The notes beneath the pieces were generated by a model that saw only the letters and a list, made by a program, of their open reading frames with translations, made no database searches and was not told where the DNA came from. A stretch of DNA of 64,000 nucleotides from Halodesulfovibrio sp. (GTDB lineage: Bacteria; Desulfobacterota; Desulfovibrionia; Desulfovibrionales; Desulfovibrionaceae): NCBI RefSeq assembly GCF_025210605.1, contig NZ_JAOARI010000017.1:186001-250000 (forward strand). Reading direction: 5' to 3'. The first letter of the stretch is position 1; the number at the start of each line of letters is the position of its first letter. Positions 40,222-48,656 of this stretch are shown piece by piece. Position numbers and translations under genes: made by a program.

Positions 40222-40395
40222 GTTCAGTGACAACGTCCTGAACTTACAGACTGAAACAAATCCGTACATTGTCATTGCGGTAGATATCTTTCTCCGACGT
40301 ATAGTGCGTAAGAGCTTGAAATTTATATTGCAATAACGCAATGTACGGGTTTGCCATCGGTCTGCAAAAGTATTCCTCAGGAAGTGGTTCTGAGG
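40222..40395 (+). other. Structured leader region upstream of pta
   Basis: Several complementary segments lie in order: GTTCAG (40222) with CTGAAC (40238); CAGAC (about 40247) with GTCTG (about 40360); AAATCCGTACATTG (40258-40271) with CAATGTACGGGTTT (40339-40352), 13 of 14 positions pairing; ATTGC with GCAAT inside; and CCTCAG (40375) with CTGAGG (40390). The result is a long branched RNA directly before the pta ribosome binding site. I matched no known riboswitch family. Confidence 0.55.
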
Positions 40396-40451
40396 GTGCA
40401 GGTTCGATCATAAAAATTGGCTAGTATCAATGGATATGCAAGGAGTCCATA

Positions 40452-42566
40452 GTGTCCCAAAACCTTTATATTACAGCTACCGAAGCAAGAACAGGTAAAT
40501 CTGCCGTTGTGCTCGGCATGATGCAGTTGCTGACTAAAGACATCAGCAACGTTGCGTTCTTCCGCCCTATCATCAATGATGATGAAAACGGCAAAAAAGA
40601 CCACGACATCAACCTCATTCTTGAATACTTCGGCATGGATATCCCTTACGAGGATACCTATGCTTACACACTCAATCAGGCTCGTGAGCTTATCAACAAC
40701 GGTCAGCGCTCCATCCTGCTTGAGAATATTCTCAACAAGTACAAACAGCTTGCTGACAAATACGACTTTGTTCTTTGTGAAGGAACTGACTTCCTCGGTA
40801 AAGATGCAGCTTTCGAATTCGACCTCAACGCAGATATTGCAGCTAACTTAGGCTCCCCTGTTCTTGTTGTTATCAACGGTCAGAAACAGGACTGCGAAGA
40901 AATTATCAGCTCCACCAAGCTCACACTCGATTCTCTCGAAGACAAAGGTCTCGATATCGTTGCTTCCGTCATTAACCGTGCAGAAGTAACCTCTTCACAG
41001 TGCGCAGACATCATTTCTCAGATCGGCACCAAAGACGATGCTGACAAAGAGCTTGCAGTCTACATTATTCCTGAAGAACCAACCCTGAGCAAACCGACTA
41101 TGAAAGACGTGGCTCAGTGGCTTGGCGGTGAAGTTGTTTACGGTGAAGACCGCTTGGACACCCGCGTAGACGACCTGTGCGTTGCAGCAATGCAGATTGG
41201 CAACTTCCTTGATTACGTGAAAGAAGCCAGTCTTGTTATCACCCCTGGTGACCGCTCAGACATCATTATTTCCACTCTCGCTTCCCGCATGTCTTCCACC
41301 TACCCGGATGTATCCGGTATTGTGCTTACTGGTGGTCTTGAGATGGCAAAGAATGTCAGCCGCCTTGTTGAAGGCTGGTCTGCGGCTCCAATTCCTGTAA
41401 TCAGCGTAAAACAGCACACCTACCTCGCTATTCAGGTTCTCAACCAGATGTACGGTCGCATTGATCCTAAAGACAGCCGCCGCGTTGCAACTGCTCTGGG
41501 TATCTTTGAAGACAACGTAGATACTGCGGAAGTTTCACGCCGCGTTATCTCCCGTAAATCTGACAAAATTACTCCAAAGATGTTTGAGTTCAACCTCATT
41601 GAGAAAGCTAAATCACATAAAATGCGCATTGTACTTCCTGAAGGTCAGGAAGAGCGTATCTTACGTGCAGCTGAAATGCTCAACCGTCGCGGTGTTGCAG
41701 AAATCATTCTGCTCGGTAACGTTGAAATCGTTAAACAGAAAATTTCTGAATTAGGTCTCCAGCTTTCTGATATCACTATCATTCAGCCAGAACTTGCACC
41801 TAACTTTGACGACTACGTAGAAACCTACTTTGAAGCACGTAAAAAGAAAGGTATCAGCATGGAGCACGCCCGTGACACCATGTGCGATACCACTTACTAC
41901 GGCACTATGATGGTTAAAAAAGGCGATGCAGACGGCATGGTATCCGGTGCAGTTAACACCACTGCACACACAATCCGTCCAGCATTCGAATTTATTAAAA
42001 CCAAACCGGAAGCTTCTATTGTTTCTTCCGTATTCCTCATGTGCCTCAAAGATCGTGTTCTTGTTTTCGGTGACTGCGCAGTTAACCCGAACCCTACTTC
42101 CGAACAGCTTGCTGAAATTGCTATCGGCTCTGCGGACACTGCACGCATTTTCAATGTTGACCCACGCATTGCAATGCTCTCTTACTCCACCGGTTCTTCC
42201 GGCAAAGGTGCAGATGTAGAAAAAGTTATTGAAGCTACTAAAATTGCTCAGGAACGTGCTCCACAGCTCAAACTGGAAGGCCCACTCCAGTACGATGCTG
42301 CTATCGATGCAGACGTTGCAGCGACTAAGCTTCCTGACTCCGAAGTTGCAGGTCAGGCCACTGTATTCATCTTCCCAGACCTCAACACCGGTAACAACAC
42401 ATACAAAGCTGTTCAGCGCGCTGCAAATGCAGTAGCTATCGGTCCAGTCTTGCAAGGACTCAATAAGCCTGTTAACGACTTGTCCCGCGGTTGTACCGTA
42501 CCAGACATTGTGAACACTGTTGCTATTACAGCAATTCAGGCACAAGCTGAGAAAGGGCTTATTTAG
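40452..42566 (+). CDS. pta: Phosphate acetyltransferase (long form with N-terminal P-loop and DRTGG domains)
   Basis: Pta converts acetyl-CoA and phosphate to acetyl phosphate, feeding AckA for ATP synthesis. The 704-residue protein is the long type. It has an N-terminal BioD-like P-loop domain (TEARTGKSAVVLG at residues 8-20), a DRTGG regulatory domain at about 220-330 (VVYGEDRLD, TPGDRSDI), and the catalytic PTA domain from about 378 (IVLPEGQEERILRA, then YSTGSSGKG). I chose the GTG start at 40452 because AAGGAG lies just upstream and the P-loop begins immediately. It is followed 25 bases later by ackA. Confidence 0.97.
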   Translation: MSQNLYITATEARTGKSAVVLGMMQLLTKDISNVAFFRPIINDDENGKKDHDINLILEYFGMDIPYEDTYAYTLNQARELINNGQRSILLENILNKYKQLADKYDFVLCEGTDFLGKDAAFEFDLNADIAANLGSPVLVVINGQKQDCEEIISSTKLTLDSLEDKGLDIVASVINRAEVTSSQCADIISQIGTKDDADKELAVYIIPEEPTLSKPTMKDVAQWLGGEVVYGEDRLDTRVDDLCVAAMQIGNFLDYVKEASLVITPGDRSDIIISTLASRMSSTYPDVSGIVLTGGLEMAKNVSRLVEGWSAAPIPVISVKQHTYLAIQVLNQMYGRIDPKDSRRVATALGIFEDNVDTAEVSRRVISRKSDKITPKMFEFNLIEKAKSHKMRIVLPEGQEERILRAAEMLNRRGVAEIILLGNVEIVKQKISELGLQLSDITIIQPELAPNFDDYVETYFEARKKKGISMEHARDTMCDTTYYGTMMVKKGDADGMVSGAVNTTAHTIRPAFEFIKTKPEASIVSSVFLMCLKDRVLVFGDCAVNPNPTSEQLAEIAIGSADTARIFNVDPRIAMLSYSTGSSGKGADVEKVIEATKIAQERAPQLKLEGPLQYDAAIDADVAATKLPDSEVAGQATVFIFPDLNTGNNTYKAVQRAANAVAIGPVLQGLNKPVNDLSRGCTVPDIVNTVAITAIQAQAEKGLI

Positions 42567-42591
42567 CCAGCACTTTTAAAGGATAAAATAG

Positions 42592-43794
42592 ATGAACGTA
42601 CTCGTAATTAACTCCGGCTCTTCTTCTTTGAAATTTCAACTGATTGACATGGAAAACGAAACCGCTCTTTGTTCCGGTCTCGTAGAACGTATCGGTCAGG
42701 ACATGGGCAAACTTGTTAACAAGATTGCTCCTGACACCGACGACGAACGTAAAGTTGTCATCGACGAAGCGTTTCCTAACCACGAAGTGGCTATGAAACG
42801 TGTTGTTGAACTGCTCACAGACGAAAAAGACGGCGTAATTAAAGATAAATCTGAAATTGGCGCAATCGGTCACCGTGTACTCCTCGGTGGCGAAGAAATT
42901 AAAGAATCCGTAAAAGTGGATGACAACGTAAAAGAGATTATCCGCAAATACATCCCACTCGGTCCTTTGCATAACCCTGCAAACCTTGATGGTATTGAAG
43001 TTTGTGAAACTCTCTTCCCTGGCACTCCAAACGTTGGTGTATTCGATACTGAATTCCACCAGACAATGCCTGAGAAAGCGTTCCTTTACCCGCTTCCTTA
43101 CGATCTTTACGAAGATCTTAGAATCCGTCGTTACGGCTTCCACGGCACTTCCCACCGTTTTGTTGCAAAACAGGCAGCAAAATTCATGGGTAAAGCACCA
43201 GAAGACCTTAACCTCGTGATTTGTCACCTTGGTAACGGTTGTTCCATGTCTGCTGTTAAAGCAGGTAAATGCGTAGACACCACCATGGGTATTACTCCTC
43301 TTGAAGGTCTCATGATGGGTACCCGTTGTGGCGACATCGACCCTGCTCTCGTTCCTTTCATCATGGATCGTAAAGGTCTTACCGGTGCAGAAGTTGATAC
43401 CCTCATGAACAAGCAGTCCGGTCTCTTCGGTATCTGCGGCATGAGCGATATGCGCGACATCCACGCAGCAGTAGAAAAAGGCGACGAAAAAGCAAAAACC
43501 GCTCTCGACATGTTCGTTTACCGCATCAAAAAATACATCGGCTCCTTCATTGCTGCACTCGGCAACGTTGACGCTATTGTATTTACTGCTGGTATCGGTG
43601 AAAACGATGACATCGTTCGCGAAATGGTTTGTGCTGACATGGATCTCTTCGGCATCAAAATTGATGTTGAAGAAAATGCAACCCGTCGTGGCACAGAACG
43701 TTCCATCAACGGTGGTGGCAAAACTGAAGTTCTTATTATCCCAACCAACGAAGAACTCGAAATCGCTCAGGCTACAGTTAAAGTACTCGCCTAG
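42592..43794 (+). CDS. ackA: Acetate kinase
   Basis: AckA transfers the phosphoryl group of acetyl phosphate to ADP, giving acetate and ATP by substrate-level phosphorylation. The 400-residue protein shows the N-terminal VLVINSGSSSLKF signature, the second signature RRYGFHGTSHRFV at about 180, and C-terminal FTAGIGEND with the nucleotide-site residues. Length is typical. It lies 25 bases after pta, so both are made from one message. A strong hairpin follows at 43820. Confidence 0.98.
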   Translation: MNVLVINSGSSSLKFQLIDMENETALCSGLVERIGQDMGKLVNKIAPDTDDERKVVIDEAFPNHEVAMKRVVELLTDEKDGVIKDKSEIGAIGHRVLLGGEEIKESVKVDDNVKEIIRKYIPLGPLHNPANLDGIEVCETLFPGTPNVGVFDTEFHQTMPEKAFLYPLPYDLYEDLRIRRYGFHGTSHRFVAKQAAKFMGKAPEDLNLVICHLGNGCSMSAVKAGKCVDTTMGITPLEGLMMGTRCGDIDPALVPFIMDRKGLTGAEVDTLMNKQSGLFGICGMSDMRDIHAAVEKGDEKAKTALDMFVYRIKKYIGSFIAALGNVDAIVFTAGIGENDDIVREMVCADMDLFGIKIDVEENATRRGTERSINGGGKTEVLIIPTNEELEIAQATVKVLA

Positions 43795-43819
43795 CATTTA
43801 AGTTCATTGCGAAGTTAAT

Positions 43820-43851
43820 CCGGAGCAGAAACGTGCCGGTTTCTGCTCCGG
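43820..43851 (+). terminator. Intercistronic hairpin after ackA
   Basis: CCGGAGCAGAAAC and GTTTCTGCTCCGG form a perfect 13 bp stem with a 6-base loop. The tail (TATTTGCC) is only weakly U-rich, so it may act as an mRNA 3'-end stabiliser with leaky termination. Confidence 0.7.
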
Positions 43852-43909
43852 TATTTGCCATTTTGCCGAAAGAGGTATATCCCGAAGCATCTTCTTTGGG
43901 AGGGAATAC

Positions 43910-44983
43910 ATGATTGGACTTTATATTGGATCTACAGACGCATTTGCGGGAAAAAATATTGTATTGATGGCTTTAGGGCTGGAGATGCAACGGCGCGGGA
44001 TGCGTGTAGGCTATATGAAGCCTGTCGGGTCACTTCCTAAACGGGTTGATGATGTCATCGGGGATGAGGACGCCATCGTCATTCAGGAGCTTCTCGGTCT
44101 TGAGATTTCTCCGGATATACTTACACCGGTAATTATTCCAGATAACCTGAGAGTCACTACCCTCTCTGATGAAACAGACGCTTTGGCTGCCATCCAAAGT
44201 GCCTACAACACCATTTCCAAAGACAAAGATGTTATGCTCGTCGGCGGTTGTGGTTCCATCCAATATACCGGTACCCACAGGGGTGTGGATGGTCTCACCT
44301 TGTCGCGAAAACTTGGATTGAAAACGTTACTCGTAGATCGTTACCGCAGAAACAGGCTCAACTATGATGCCATTCTTAACATTAAGAAAACACTCGGCGA
44401 CGATATGCTCGGAATACTGTTTAACGATGTACCGGAAGATTTTTCACGCGATGCAGAAGACATTCTGATTCCGTTTTTAGAAAAAAACGACGTGGATGTA
44501 TTCGGCATGGTTCCTAGAGACCCGATGCTTAACGCCATTAAAGCATCCGAACTCTCATGGCGCCTCAAAGGAAAAATCATCTCAGGTAACTCACAATCCC
44601 AACGTATTATTCAGAACTTCTTGATTGGTACTATGCAGGTGGAAAACTTTATGACGTATTTCCGCCAGTCATCCAATCTTGCCACCATTGTTGGTGGAGA
44701 CAGAACAGATTTGCAGCTTATCGCTATGGAAGGCGGATGTCCTTGTCTTATTGTGACAGGAAACATCACCCCTAACGAAATTGTACGTGCCCGTTCCGAA
44801 CAGCTTGGCGTTCCTGTTATTCAGGTTCCAGATGATACCTACTCCGTTGCTCGAAGCATGGAGCTTATTCTGAACAGTCAAAAACTTCGTGAACTGGTCA
44901 AAATCAAACGCGGCGCTGAACTTGTTGACAACTCGTTTGATTACAATAAGCTATGTAAAAAACTGGCTCGTCAATCTGAATAG
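43910..44983 (+). CDS. BioD-like P-loop and DRTGG-domain protein (paralogue of the Pta N-terminal part)
   Basis: The 357-residue protein has the same architecture as the first half of Pta: an N-terminal dethiobiotin-synthetase-like P-loop domain, where the motif reads STDAFAGKNIVLMA, and a DRTGG domain at about 215-330 (IISGNSQSQ, VGGDRTDLQ). It lacks the catalytic phosphotransacetylase domain. The function is not known. Its place between ackA and the lut genes, as with DVU3031 in D. vulgaris, suggests a regulatory or metabolite-sensing role in acetyl-phosphate metabolism. AGGGA precedes the ATG. Confidence 0.85.
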   Translation: MIGLYIGSTDAFAGKNIVLMALGLEMQRRGMRVGYMKPVGSLPKRVDDVIGDEDAIVIQELLGLEISPDILTPVIIPDNLRVTTLSDETDALAAIQSAYNTISKDKDVMLVGGCGSIQYTGTHRGVDGLTLSRKLGLKTLLVDRYRRNRLNYDAILNIKKTLGDDMLGILFNDVPEDFSRDAEDILIPFLEKNDVDVFGMVPRDPMLNAIKASELSWRLKGKIISGNSQSQRIIQNFLIGTMQVENFMTYFRQSSNLATIVGGDRTDLQLIAMEGGCPCLIVTGNITPNEIVRARSEQLGVPVIQVPDDTYSVARSMELILNSQKLRELVKIKRGAELVDNSFDYNKLCKKLARQSE

Positions 44984-45081
44984 TGCAGACCCTGCCCCAC
45001 TCAGTTGCCACAAAGCAAGTACGGATTGCACCACTGCATATGCATTTCTTTTCTACCGCAATTCTAGACAAAGGTAGAAAA

Positions 45082-45164
45082 GGTGAATGTCCGTACGAGC
45101 AAAGCTTAGTGTTGCCGCTTTGCTGAATTTGTCCGGAAGACCAAATTCTGTACGACATTCATCC
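45082..45164 (+). ncRNA. Candidate structured RNA: three-way junction in the lutC leader
   Basis: An outer helix pairs GAATGTC/GTAC (45085-45096, one bulged C) with GTAC/GACATTC (45150-45160), extended outward by three more pairs. It encloses two perfect hairpins placed end to end: AGCAAAGC (45098-45105) with GCTTTGCT (45117-45124), and GAATTTG (45125-45131) with CAAATTC (45142-45148). Only one unpaired base lies at each outer junction and none between the inner hairpins. The compact shape is what riboswitch aptamers and protein-binding leaders look like. No known family was recognised; the fold is by eye. Confidence 0.6.
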
Positions 45165-45255
45165 GTTGAGGAGATTCTACAACCATTACGGTTGCTGTTT
45201 TGCATGCACGAACCCGCCTGAATATCAGGATGCAGCGGTGGACGGTATGCTCAGC

Positions 45256-45274
45256 GGTGTTCTTACTGAACACC
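45256..45274 (+). promoter_or_regulatory. Hairpin next to the lutC ribosome binding site
   Basis: GGTGTTC (45256-45262) and GAACACC (45268-45274) form a perfect 7 bp stem with a TTACT loop, about 8 bases before the CAGGAG site of lutC. Two smaller stems, CAACC/GGTTG near 45179 and CCTGA/TCAGG near 45217, lie between it and the three-way junction. Confidence 0.55.
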
Positions 45275-45293
45275 ATAGTTTCAGGAGTGTCAC

Positions 45294-45890
45294 ATGAGCG
45301 ACCTCAAACAGCTTTTTCGCGAAAAAGCAGAATTGGTAGCTGCTAAAGTTACCAGCATTAAATCCATGGACGAAGCATACGCATACGCTGCAAAGTATGT
45401 TGCTGAAAAAAATCCATGCGAACTTCTCATTCCTTCCAGCCCTAATGCTCCACAGCCAGAGTTTGCTGCTGAAAAAATTATGGCTGCTCCAGAACTTTCC
45501 GATGAACAATACGCTGCACTTGAAAAAGAGTGTGAAGCAAATAACGTAAAGCTCATTAAATCCGGCATGCGTGACTACATGGCTGGTATTGATGCAGGCT
45601 TTACCATTGCAAACGCTGGTTTTGTTGAAACTGGTTCTATTGTTCAACAGTCCAACGGAGAAGAACTGCGCCTCGCAACTATGGTTTCAGAAGCACACAT
45701 TGCAGTGCTCTCTGCTTCCACAATTTATGAGGACTCCATCGCAGCAGAAAAACTTCTGCTCGAGTTGATGAGCGGCGTTGCATACACCGCTGTAATCACC
45801 GGCCCAAGCCGTACTGCTGACATCGAACGCACACTTGCTATCGGTGCACACGGCCCACTCGAACTCCACATTCTTCTCCTGGAGGACTAA
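45294..45890 (+). CDS. lutC: LutC/LldG-type lactate utilisation protein
   Basis: The 198-residue protein is a LUD-domain protein like LutC/LldG, a subunit of the iron-sulfur L-lactate dehydrogenase that replaces the flavin enzyme in many anaerobes. Typical stretches are FTIANAGFVETGSIV near residue 103, and GPSRTADIERTLAIGAHGPLELHILLLED at the C-terminus, which is the family hallmark. CAGGAG lies upstream of the ATG. The stop is followed after two bases by the start of the LutB-LutA fusion gene, so the two are translationally linked. Confidence 0.94.
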   Translation: MSDLKQLFREKAELVAAKVTSIKSMDEAYAYAAKYVAEKNPCELLIPSSPNAPQPEFAAEKIMAAPELSDEQYAALEKECEANNVKLIKSGMRDYMAGIDAGFTIANAGFVETGSIVQQSNGEELRLATMVSEAHIAVLSASTIYEDSIAAEKLLLELMSGVAYTAVITGPSRTADIERTLAIGAHGPLELHILLLED

Positions 45891-45892
45891 TC

Positions 45893-48037
45893 ATGCATAA
45901 AGCTGAAAATCTCAAAGAATACCGCGAAGACATGCAGGAAGCTCTTGATAACGAGTTTCTGCGCAAAGCTATGGATGCATTTGCTGTTGGCTACCGTGAA
46001 AACCGTGCAAAAGCATTCGCAGATATCAACGAAAAAGAACTCATTAAGAAAATTGCAGACTGTAAAGACTACGCTGTAAAAAACAATGCAGCACTTTTAA
46101 AGCAGTTTACTGAAGAAGCTGAAAAACGCGGTGTTCATGTTCACCTTGCAAAAGATGCGGAAGAGGCTAACTACCTCATCGCTAAAATTGCTAAAGAGAA
46201 CAACGTTAAAAAAATCATCAAATCCAAGTCTATGACTTCTGAGGAAACTCTCCTCAACCACTACCTCGAAGACGAACGATTTGAAGTTGTTGAAACTGAC
46301 CTCGGCGAATGGATTATTCAGATGCGCCATGAGGGACCTTCCCACATGGTTATGCCTGCAATTCACCTTTCCCGTTATCAGGTACAGGATCTTTTCTCCA
46401 AAAGAACCGGTCAGGAACTTGAGTCCGACCCTGTTAAACTGACCAAAGTTGCTCGCCGCGAACTGCGCCGTGACTTTGCAGATGCAGACATGGGTATCTC
46501 CGGTGCAAACTTCTGTGTGGCAGAAAACGGTCACATCGGCATCGCTACTAACGAAGGTAACGCACGCCTTACTACAACAGCTCCTCGTGTACACGTTGCG
46601 ATTGCTGGTATCGATAAGCTTGTTCCTAAGCTTACAGATGCTCTTACAGCACTTAAAGCACTTCCTCGTAACGCAACCGGTCAGGCTCTGACATCCTACG
46701 TTACATGGATTGGCGGTGCTACAGAGTGTGCACTGAATGAAGACCAGAAAAAAGAAATGCACATTGTATTCCTTGATAACGGTCGTTCTAAAATTGCAGA
46801 AGACGAAATGTTCTCTCAGATTTTCCGCTGTGTACGCTGTGGTGCCTGTGCGAACGTATGTCCTGTTTACCGTCTTGTTGGCGGTCACCAGATGGGTCAC
46901 ATTTACATTGGTGCAATCGGTCTTATCCTCACCTACTTCTTCCATGGTGAAGACAAAGCTAAAAACCTTGTGCACAACTGCATTAACTGTGGTGCATGTA
47001 AAAACATCTGTGCTGGCGGCATTGACCTTCCAGGTCTTATTAAAGAGCTGCGCGCACGTATTAACGAAGATAACGGCATGCCGGTTGAAACCAACCTCCT
47101 TGGTAAGGTTCTTAAAAACCGCAAGCTCTTCCACTCTCTCCTGCGCTTCGGTAAATGGGCACAGACTCCTGTAAAACAGGGACCATACCTGCGTCACTTA
47201 CCGCTCATGTTCATGAAAGATCAGGGCTTCCGTTCCTTCCCGACTATTGCAGACAAGCCGTTCCGTGATCGCTTTAAAGAGATCAAGCCAATGGTACACA
47301 ACCCAGTGCACCGTGTTGCTCTCTTCTCCGGTTGTGTTCAAGACTTTGTATACCCAGAGCAGATGGAAGCTGCTGTAAAAGTTATGGCACGCCATAACGT
47401 TGCTATCGACTTCCCAATGGATCAGAGCTGCTGTGGTCTTCCTGTACAGATGATGGGCGAAAAACAGGCGACCATCGACGTTGCAAAACAAAACGTTGAT
47501 GCGTTCGAAGGCACTAACTGCGACTACATCGTAACACTTTGTGCTTCCTGTGCTTCCCACTTGAAAGAATCCTATGCAGAGCTGCTTGCTGGTGATCGCA
47601 AATACAAAGAGAAAGTAAAACGCTTCTCTGCTAAGATCATCGACTTCTCTTCATATGTTCATGACGTACTTGGTGTATCAGCTGACGATTTCAATAAGTC
47701 TAATGAAAAAGTTGCGTACCACGCATCTTGTCACCTCTGCCGTGAACTCAAAGTTGTTGAGCAGCCTCGTAACCTTATCGAAATGGCAGGCGACTACGCT
47801 CCTTCCGCAGAAGAAGACGTATGTTGCGGCTTCGGTGGTACATTCACAGTTAAGTTCCCAGAACTGTCCTCAACACTGCTGGATAAAAAACTTACCAATA
47901 TCGAAGCAACCGGTGCTAAACGCCTTGTAGCAGACTGCCCGGGCTGTCTCCTGCACCTGCGCGGTGGTTCTAATGTTCGTAAAAACGACATGAAAGTAAC
48001 TCACATCGCAGAACTTCTCGCAGAAAACCTCAAGTAA
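45893..48037 (+). CDS. lutB: LutB-LutA fusion: iron-sulfur subunit of L-lactate dehydrogenase
   Basis: The 714-residue protein joins two subunits that are separate in Bacillus. Residues about 60-290 are the LUD domain of LutB (SKSMTSEE, ISGANFCVAENGHIGIATNEGNARL). Residues about 305-390 hold two 4Fe-4S motifs (CVRCGACANVCP and CINCGACKNIC). The remainder carries two CCG domains of the LutA/LldE type (LFSGCVQDFV...CCGLPV and YHASCHLCRE...CCGFGGTF). With LutC it should oxidise L-lactate to pyruvate. The same fusion is found in D. vulgaris (DVU3033). It is the last gene of the lactate regulon and is closed by a strong terminator. Confidence 0.94.
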   Translation: MHKAENLKEYREDMQEALDNEFLRKAMDAFAVGYRENRAKAFADINEKELIKKIADCKDYAVKNNAALLKQFTEEAEKRGVHVHLAKDAEEANYLIAKIAKENNVKKIIKSKSMTSEETLLNHYLEDERFEVVETDLGEWIIQMRHEGPSHMVMPAIHLSRYQVQDLFSKRTGQELESDPVKLTKVARRELRRDFADADMGISGANFCVAENGHIGIATNEGNARLTTTAPRVHVAIAGIDKLVPKLTDALTALKALPRNATGQALTSYVTWIGGATECALNEDQKKEMHIVFLDNGRSKIAEDEMFSQIFRCVRCGACANVCPVYRLVGGHQMGHIYIGAIGLILTYFFHGEDKAKNLVHNCINCGACKNICAGGIDLPGLIKELRARINEDNGMPVETNLLGKVLKNRKLFHSLLRFGKWAQTPVKQGPYLRHLPLMFMKDQGFRSFPTIADKPFRDRFKEIKPMVHNPVHRVALFSGCVQDFVYPEQMEAAVKVMARHNVAIDFPMDQSCCGLPVQMMGEKQATIDVAKQNVDAFEGTNCDYIVTLCASCASHLKESYAELLAGDRKYKEKVKRFSAKIIDFSSYVHDVLGVSADDFNKSNEKVAYHASCHLCRELKVVEQPRNLIEMAGDYAPSAEEDVCCGFGGTFTVKFPELSSTLLDKKLTNIEATGAKRLVADCPGCLLHLRGGSNVRKNDMKVTHIAELLAENLK

Positions 48038-48060
48038 TCTGCGCAGTATCATGCACTATT

Positions 48061-48097
48061 AAAAAGGAGGACACATTTGTGTCCTCCTTTTTTTATT
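48061..48097 (+). terminator. Terminator at the end of the lactate regulon
   Basis: AAAGGAGGACACA and TGTGTCCTCCTTT form a 13 bp stem with a very small loop, followed by TTTTTATT. Confidence 0.94.
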
Positions 48098-48584
48098 GCA
48101 GCCCTGCCACTGGGTTTTATTCTCCACTAAATACATGCGGACAGACTCTGCAACAAAAGTTCACGTATCTATATCAAGAACTAAAGTAACTTTTGCACCA
48201 ATGTAACAGAGATACTCCTTACAAAAAAAGTACTACTTTACTCCATATTCCATTCTTTTACGGCTAAATATAAACGCACCCCTTCCAATTCTTCCATACA
48301 CACAACAAGGGAGTACATATATACACTTACCGTTTTTATTACTTGGAGAATTTTAGATTGTATTTTTCTTTAAATACACTTTAGACAGCAACAACATAAT
48401 AAAAATAGACTCATATTTTTATACTACTACATAATTTTACTCTGCATTTTTATAAAAATAGATAGTCATTACAGATATTACCTACCCGCAATACCGTATA
48501 AAGAAAAACTATAATAAATTATTTGTAACTCAAACTAAAGATACACAACTCACTGTTTTTCTTGATTTTTCATCTACAGGAATA
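48098..48584. other. AT-rich non-coding region before the chemoreceptor gene
   Basis: About 490 bases, very AT-rich, especially 48400-48540. No gene, repeat or strong hairpin was found. Short frames on the minus strand lack ribosome binding sites. Confidence 0.5.
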
Positions 48585-48611
48585 TTAATATTTATCCCGT
48601 AATGCCGATAA
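48585..48611 (+). promoter_or_regulatory. Sigma-28 (FliA) promoter of the chemoreceptor gene
   Basis: TTAA at 48585-48588, 15 bases, then GCCGATAA at 48604-48611. The -10 matches the FliA consensus exactly and the -35 has one mismatch to TAAA, with perfect spacing. The start codon is 46 bases downstream. Confidence 0.75.
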
Positions 48612-48656
48612 GCATATACCAGCGACAGCCATGACCAGACAGCTAAAGGGGATAAC

